Assembly: GCA_017461685.1 (NCBI GenBank)
Contig: JAFTXF010000055.1
Coordinates: 1-26,367, forward strand
DNA: 26,367 nt
Source of the DNA: Lachnospiraceae bacterium
GTDB taxonomy: Bacteria > Bacillota > Clostridia > Lachnospirales > Lachnospiraceae
Direction: 5' to 3'
In this document: piece after piece, positions 22,132-26,367 of the stretch
Numbering within the stretch: position 1 is the stretch's first letter
Layout of the letters: the number at the start of each line of letters is the position of its first letter
Position numbers and translations under genes: made by a program
The notes under the pieces: model-generated
The model's input: the letters and a program-made list of their open reading frames with translations, nothing else
Told to the model about the DNA's origin: nothing
Databases searched by the model: none

Positions 22132-23403
22132 ATGAAGAGAGAGACGATTTGTATACAGTCAGGCTGGAAGCCGACGAAGGGCGAGCCGAGAGTGCTGCCG
22201 ATTTACCAGAGTACAACCTTTAAATATGATACCTCCGAGCAGATGGGACGTCTGTTTGACTTAGAGGACAGCGGATATTTTTATACCCGTTTACAGAATC
22301 CTACCAATGACGCAGTAGCACAAAAGATTTGTGAGTTAGAAGGCGGTGTGGCAGCGATGCTTACCTCTTCCGGTCAGGCTGCCAACTATTATGCAGTATT
22401 TAATATCTGCGAAGCAGGAGATCATTTGGTGATGAGCTCTACCGTGTATGGCGGTACCTTTAACCTGCTTACCTGCACCATGAAGAAGATGGGTATTTCC
22501 TGTACCGTTGTGGACCCGGATGCCAGCGAAGAAGAATTAAACGCAGCTTTCCGGCCAAATACCAAGTGTGTGGTTGCTGAAACTATTGCAAATCCTGCAC
22601 TGGTTGTATTGGACATTGAGAAATTTGCACGTGTTGCACATGCACATGAAGTACCGTTAATTATTGACAATACCTTTGCAACACCGATTAACTGCAGACC
22701 TTTTGAATTCGGTGCAGATATCGTTACACACTCTACCACCAAGTACATGGACGGTCATGCAATGTGTGTAGGAGGTGCCATTGTAGACAGCGGTAATTTC
22801 GACTGGAGCAAGTATCCGGACAAGTTCCCGGGACTTTGCACACCGGATGAGTCTTATCACGGTATCGTGTATACAGAGAAGTTCGGTAAGGGCGCTTATA
22901 TCACAAAAGCGACTTCCCAGCTTATGAGAGATTTGGGTTCCATCCAGTCTCCTATGAATGCATTTTTATTAAATGTTGGTCTGGAAACCTTACATCTTCG
23001 TATGCCTTGCCACTGTGCGAATGCACAGAAGGTTGCAGAATTTTTAGAGGCACACGAGAAGGTTGCCTGGGTAAATTATCCAGGATTAAAATCCAATAAG
23101 TATTACGAGCTTGCACAGAAATATATGCCAAAGGGTTCCTGTGGTGTTATCAGCTTTGGCTTAAAGGGTGGCAGAGAAGCAGCATCCAATATGATGGATA
23201 AGCTGCAGTTGGCTGCTATCGTTACCCATGTGGCAGATGCAAGAACCTGCGTATTGCATCCGGCCAGCCATACACACAGACAGATGAATGACGAGCAGTT
23301 GGTGGAAGCAGGCGTAGCACCGGATTTGATTCGTTTATCTGTTGGCATCGAGAATGTTGAGGATATTATTGCCGACCTGGCACAGGCAATAGAAAAGGCC
23401 TGA
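22132..23403 (+). CDS. metY: O-acetylhomoserine sulfhydrylase (PLP, Cys/Met metabolism)
   Basis: The 423-residue enzyme makes homocysteine from O-acetylhomoserine and sulfide, in methionine synthesis. It has the Cys/Met-metabolism PLP fold: YTRLQNPTND (51-60), SSGQAANYY (79-87), DNTFATP (179-185) and the PLP lysine Lys204 in HSTTKYMDGHA. The length and the insertion after the lysine (NFDWSKYPDKFPGLCTPDESYHG) point to MetY rather than to the shorter MetB/MetC. The gap before it (22064-22131) has no recognisable S-box or T-box leader. Related gamma-lyases are an alternative but less likely. Confidence 0.9.
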   Translation: MKRETICIQSGWKPTKGEPRVLPIYQSTTFKYDTSEQMGRLFDLEDSGYFYTRLQNPTNDAVAQKICELEGGVAAMLTSSGQAANYYAVFNICEAGDHLVMSSTVYGGTFNLLTCTMKKMGISCTVVDPDASEEELNAAFRPNTKCVVAETIANPALVVLDIEKFARVAHAHEVPLIIDNTFATPINCRPFEFGADIVTHSTTKYMDGHAMCVGGAIVDSGNFDWSKYPDKFPGLCTPDESYHGIVYTEKFGKGAYITKATSQLMRDLGSIQSPMNAFLLNVGLETLHLRMPCHCANAQKVAEFLEAHEKVAWVNYPGLKSNKYYELAQKYMPKGSCGVISFGLKGGREAASNMMDKLQLAAIVTHVADARTCVLHPASHTHRQMNDEQLVEAGVAPDLIRLSVGIENVEDIIADLAQAIEKA

Positions 23404-23474
23404 GTGTAAACAGACGGTTAGAGCATTTGCAGTAAAGACTGATACGGAGCATAGTTTATGCGGGAAGGATATGT

Positions 23475-24419
23475 ATGTACAAATTAGCGATTGTAGTTCC
23501 ATGTTATAAAGAAGAGGAAGTATTGGAAATTTGTTCCGAAGCTTTAAGAGGGGTGTTGGCTGATCTGATTTCTAAGGGCAAGATTACAGAAGACAGTTTT
23601 GTCATGTTTGTAAATGACGGCAGTAAGGACCGCACCTGGGAATTGATTGAAAGCGAGCATGCCAAATATCCGGTTCAGGTCAAGGGTGTGAATCTTGCAG
23701 GGAATGTAGGACATCAATATGCGCTGACAGCAGGTCTTTTAGTTGCCAAGGATATGTGTGACATTTCCGTTTCCATTGACGCAGATTTACAGGACGACGT
23801 GGCTGTGATTGAACAGATGGTAGATGCCTATTATGCCGGTAATGATATTGTGTACGGCGTACGTAATGACAGAAGCACGGATACCTTCTTTAAGCGTGCT
23901 ACCGCACAGGGCTTTTATAAATTCATGGAAGTAATGGGTGTAAAAACCGTTTACAATCATGCTGATTTTCGTCTGATGAGCAAGCGTGCTTTAGAGCATT
24001 TCAGCAAGTTTAAAGAGTCTAATTTATTTCTGCGCGGCATGATGCCGTTAATTGGTTACAATACTACCAGCGTGTATTATAGCCGTAAGGAGAGAGTTGC
24101 CGGAGAGAGTAAGTATCCGTTAAAGAAGATGCTTGCCCTTGCATTTAACGGTATTACTTCGTTTAGTGTGAAGCCTATCAGCTTGATTTTGGGACTGGGT
24201 GTTGCCATTATTGCTTTGGCTGTTTTAGCTGCTATATACGCGTTGGTGGCACATTTTATGGGCAATACGGTACCGGGCTGGACTTCCCTTATGCTGTCTA
24301 TCTGGTTCTTAGGAGGTTTGCAGTTATTTGCAATCGGCCTGGTGGGTATGTATATCGGTAAGATTTACATGGAAGTAAAAGAAAGACCTCGATACAATAT
24401 TGAGAAAATACTTAATTAA
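23475..24419 (+). CDS. Family 2 glycosyltransferase, GtrB/polyprenyl-phosphate type
   Basis: The 314-residue protein has a GT-A nucleotide-sugar domain: VVPCYKEEEVL (8-18), VNDGSKDRTWELIE (about 48-61), the metal-binding DxD-like SIDADLQDD (about 97-105), and the ADFRLMSKRALEHF segment. Two membrane segments follow near 232-258 and 271-297. This layout is that of GtrB, ArnC and dolichol-phosphate mannosyltransferases, which transfer a sugar to undecaprenyl phosphate on the inner face of the membrane. The next gene, 14 bases on, encodes a polytopic membrane protein that may use or flip the lipid-linked sugar. GGGAAGGA precedes the start. Confidence 0.9.
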   Translation: MYKLAIVVPCYKEEEVLEICSEALRGVLADLISKGKITEDSFVMFVNDGSKDRTWELIESEHAKYPVQVKGVNLAGNVGHQYALTAGLLVAKDMCDISVSIDADLQDDVAVIEQMVDAYYAGNDIVYGVRNDRSTDTFFKRATAQGFYKFMEVMGVKTVYNHADFRLMSKRALEHFSKFKESNLFLRGMMPLIGYNTTSVYYSRKERVAGESKYPLKKMLALAFNGITSFSVKPISLILGLGVAIIALAVLAAIYALVAHFMGNTVPGWTSLMLSIWFLGGLQLFAIGLVGMYIGKIYMEVKERPRYNIEKILN

Positions 24420-24433
24420 TTTTTAGGAGTACT

Positions 24434-26026
24434 ATGAAGCGATTACAAGTCATACCGGAAATTTTTATATGGTTGGCCTTTACGGTGGCTGCAGGCTTTG
24501 GATATGCTTTTGCTTTTCTTGGGTATATCGACAGTCATTCCCAGATGAATGCTGCAGATATTGTGATACCCACTTTAGTATGGCTATTGCTGGCAGCTAT
24601 CTGCACCTTTTTGCTGCGTGCAACAAAGGGTTCAGAGCATGTTGTACGCTTTTCCAAGTATGAAGGCATTTTTTTGGAATGCAGCGTATTGGCTTTGCTC
24701 ATTGTGGGCGGCTGGGTATTTCGCTTTGTGGACTATTTTTACAGTATCTGGCCGGGAGAAATAGATTATACATATTTCCGGCACGCACTTGTTTCAAGTG
24801 ATGCCGCTGCATATATGAATCCGCATCCGGTTTCCAGATTGTATGTGGCATTTTTGCATATGATATGTATGTTTCTGGGCAATATATATGAAGCAGGCGC
24901 CTTTATACAATTTGTACTGTTGTTGGCCGGTCTGGTGCTCTGGTACCTGGCTATTCGAAAATCATTGGGTGTTATTGCGGCGCTGTTTTTTGTGGCAGGA
25001 GCCATGCTTCTACCGGACAGTATCGTTGCTTCCATGCAATGTAATCCGATGATGCTGCTCTTTGTGTTATACGGTGTACTTGCATTGTGGCTTGTGAAGT
25101 ATCTGCATGGCAGTGCCCGGGGATTTCTTCGGTACGTACAGGTGTTTTCGCTTGGCTTTGTGGCTATGATGCTGTTTTTCTTTGATATTTCAGGAATCTT
25201 GGCTGTGCTGGCCTTTGTGGTTGTGATGTTTTGCAGGAATATGCGAGACCGCAGGAGGCAGTGCCCATATAAGCTTACGGTATTTTTCGGCGCGGCAGGA
25301 CTTATTGCTGCAAGCGGCGCTTTTCTGTTAGTGCAGAGAGAGCTTTACGGTTTGTCTGTACAGACTGCCGGAAGTTTTCACTGTTATCAGGGACTTAGTC
25401 TTAAAATGTCGGATATACAGGCAGTTCAGGAGTTCGTATTTCATCTGGGCAGTCATCCTGTGTTTATCGTTGCCATTGCAGTGATTTCCGTTTATTGGTT
25501 TTTAGACCAAAAGGGTCCTGCTACATGGATTATGCTGGCGGAGCTGTTTTTACTGGCAGTGCAGCTTTTAAAGCTGGATTTTTATCTGCAGCATGATTTT
25601 CTCATCTACATGGGCGTGATTTTACTATTGGGTATTTCGGTTCAACAGTACTTAATGTCTGCGGACAAAAAAGCTATTGATATAGCCGTAGATTCAGAAA
25701 CGGAGTACGAAGGTGAAAAGCATTTGGCTCCGAAAGAAGAAGGTACAGAGGGCGCTGAGGCAAAACTGAAAAAAGAATCTGAAGTGAATGCACGAGCAGC
25801 CGGGGCTATAGAGGAGCCCGTAGTGACAGTGATAGAGTTTGAGGAACAGCCGGCCGTGGTAGTACAGGAGAAACCGGCGGATAAACCGTTAATCTTTATT
25901 CCAAAGACGATGGAGATACCAAAACGTGTATCCAAGCCGAAGATAGATTTTGCCATAGCTGTGGAAGAATCTCAGATGCATTATGACTATCCGGTGGGAG
26001 ATACGGAGGACTTTGATATTCCGTAG
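24434..26026 (+). CDS. Polytopic membrane protein, possible GT-C type glycosyltransferase
   Basis: The 530-residue protein has about 10-11 hydrophobic segments in residues 10-405 (for example 11-31, 43-62, 79-99, 152-173, 178-194, 206-224, 235-269, 282-300, 343-357, 365-380, 388-406). The first large outward loop holds acidic residues (DYFYSIWPGEIDY, 100-112), as expected for a GT-C enzyme using a lipid-linked sugar. From about 408 a 120-residue charged, disordered tail follows, rich in Glu, Lys, Ala, Pro and Val, ending DTEDFDIP. No family signature is certain. Its 14-base spacing from the GtrB-like gene suggests a pair that decorates a cell-surface polymer or protein. TAGGAG precedes the ATG. 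A strong terminator follows. Confidence 0.75.
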   Translation: MKRLQVIPEIFIWLAFTVAAGFGYAFAFLGYIDSHSQMNAADIVIPTLVWLLLAAICTFLLRATKGSEHVVRFSKYEGIFLECSVLALLIVGGWVFRFVDYFYSIWPGEIDYTYFRHALVSSDAAAYMNPHPVSRLYVAFLHMICMFLGNIYEAGAFIQFVLLLAGLVLWYLAIRKSLGVIAALFFVAGAMLLPDSIVASMQCNPMMLLFVLYGVLALWLVKYLHGSARGFLRYVQVFSLGFVAMMLFFFDISGILAVLAFVVVMFCRNMRDRRRQCPYKLTVFFGAAGLIAASGAFLLVQRELYGLSVQTAGSFHCYQGLSLKMSDIQAVQEFVFHLGSHPVFIVAIAVISVYWFLDQKGPATWIMLAELFLLAVQLLKLDFYLQHDFLIYMGVILLLGISVQQYLMSADKKAIDIAVDSETEYEGEKHLAPKEEGTEGAEAKLKKESEVNARAAGAIEEPVVTVIEFEEQPAVVVQEKPADKPLIFIPKTMEIPKRVSKPKIDFAIAVEESQMHYDYPVGDTEDFDIP

Positions 26027-26062
26027 TTTTTACAGAGTATTATTATAAAATATGCGTATACT

Positions 26063-26090
26063 AAGACGAGAGGAAACTCTCGTCTTTTAT
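26063..26090 (+). terminator. Rho-independent terminator after the membrane protein gene
   Basis: AAGACGAGAG (26063-26072) and CTCTCGTCTT (26077-26086) form a perfect 10-bp stem with a GAAA loop, followed by T-rich sequence. Confidence 0.9.
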
Positions 26091-26251
26091 TACATAGGAA
26101 AGTACTCTTTCCTATGTAACAAAAAACGCTCCGCAAAGATGTGCACGATGTGCATAGGAAGGCTGCTTTGCAGCTGCACATCGGCACCGGGAGCGGAGCA
26201 AGTCCCTCAAGGATTGAGGGATATAGGGAGTTCGAAGCGGACTTGTCCGCT
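26090..26251. repeat. Non-coding region with a series of hairpins
   Basis: A perfect 13-bp hairpin (26090-26102 with 26107-26119) is followed by a nested structure: outer GCTCCGC (26128-26134)/GCGGAGC (26193-26199), inner GATGTGCA (26147-26154)/TGCACATC (26175-26182), and tip GCTGC/GCAGC. Further stems are CCCTCAA/TTGAGGG (26204-26220) and AGCGGA/TCCGCT (26236-26251). GATGTGCA is also directly repeated at 26138-26145. No gene fits. Similar palindromic units are, as I recall, frequent between genes in Lachnospiraceae; a structured RNA is the alternative. With the terminator it accounts for most of 26027-26345. Confidence 0.6.
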
Positions 26252-26345
26252 TTGTTCTATTAGAAAAAGCGAGGTTCCATGCTGCTTTTATACAAATCAA
26301 TGGATGGCAGCACATAAATAAAAGGAAAGCTCTATGGAGGTTTTT

Positions 26346-26367
26346 ATGGAAAAGGAAACGAAAAATA
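26346..26367 (+). CDS. Start of a further gene, cut by the window end
   Basis: An ATG at 26346 has GGAGG at 26336-26340, five bases upstream, as for other genes here. Only MEKETKN is visible, so the product cannot be named. Confidence 0.6.

Noticed and set aside
26052..26321. 89-residue plus-strand frame near the end of the window
   Set aside because: It runs through the terminator and the hairpin series; its Cys/Ser/Arg composition follows from the palindromes, and no start signal is present.

Overview
The window reads as chromosomal DNA of an anaerobic, probably spore-forming Clostridia, most likely a Lachnospiraceae gut-type bacterium. The reasons are a glycyl radical enzyme with its activase, a Rex redox repressor, a Bmp/Nup-type nucleoside importer, Firmicutes-style GGAGG ribosome binding sites, a Cys/Gly/Asn-rich coat-like protein behind a sigma-K-like promoter, and several short palindromic intergenic elements. 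No phage, integrase, transposase, CRISPR array, rRNA or tRNA gene was seen.

Positions 1-12704 hold a nucleoside uptake and deoxynucleoside catabolism block, all on the + strand: 3' part of deoB (phosphopentomutase), purine nucleoside phosphorylase, a Bmp-type nucleoside-binding lipoprotein, a serine hydrolase, a YjjI-type glycyl radical enzyme with its YjjW-type activase, ATPase and two permeases of a nucleoside ABC transporter, cytidine deaminase, adenosine deaminase and deoC (deoxyribose-phosphate aldolase). The logic is import, deamination, phosphorolysis, isomerisation of (deoxy)ribose-1-P to the 5-P, and cleavage of deoxyribose-5-P to glyceraldehyde-3-P and acetaldehyde. The radical enzyme of unknown reaction in the middle is the most interesting item, because yjjI/yjjW also lie beside deoCABD in E. 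coli.

Positions 12705-14454 hold a 179-bp long inverted repeat, three small minus-strand genes (two Met-rich hypotheticals and a 19-Cys protein) with sigma-E/K-like promoters, and a 235-bp element bounded by perfect 43-bp inverted repeats. A FCD-type GntR regulator (14455-15150) and an ABC-F ATPase on the other strand (15217-17106) converge on a shared terminator.

Positions 17352-22063 run rex, a frameshifted alanine racemase gene, an orphan MazF/EndoA-type toxin, a CNNM/CorC-type membrane protein and a YebC family protein. Positions 22132-26026 carry an O-acetylhomoserine sulfhydrylase (metY), a GtrB-like glycosyltransferase and a polytopic membrane protein with a long charged tail. The window ends in a terminator, a hairpin-rich non-coding stretch and the first codons of another gene at 26346.

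All calls come from reading the sequence and translations and from recall of families. No database search was possible, so promoter, terminator and operator calls are pattern matches.
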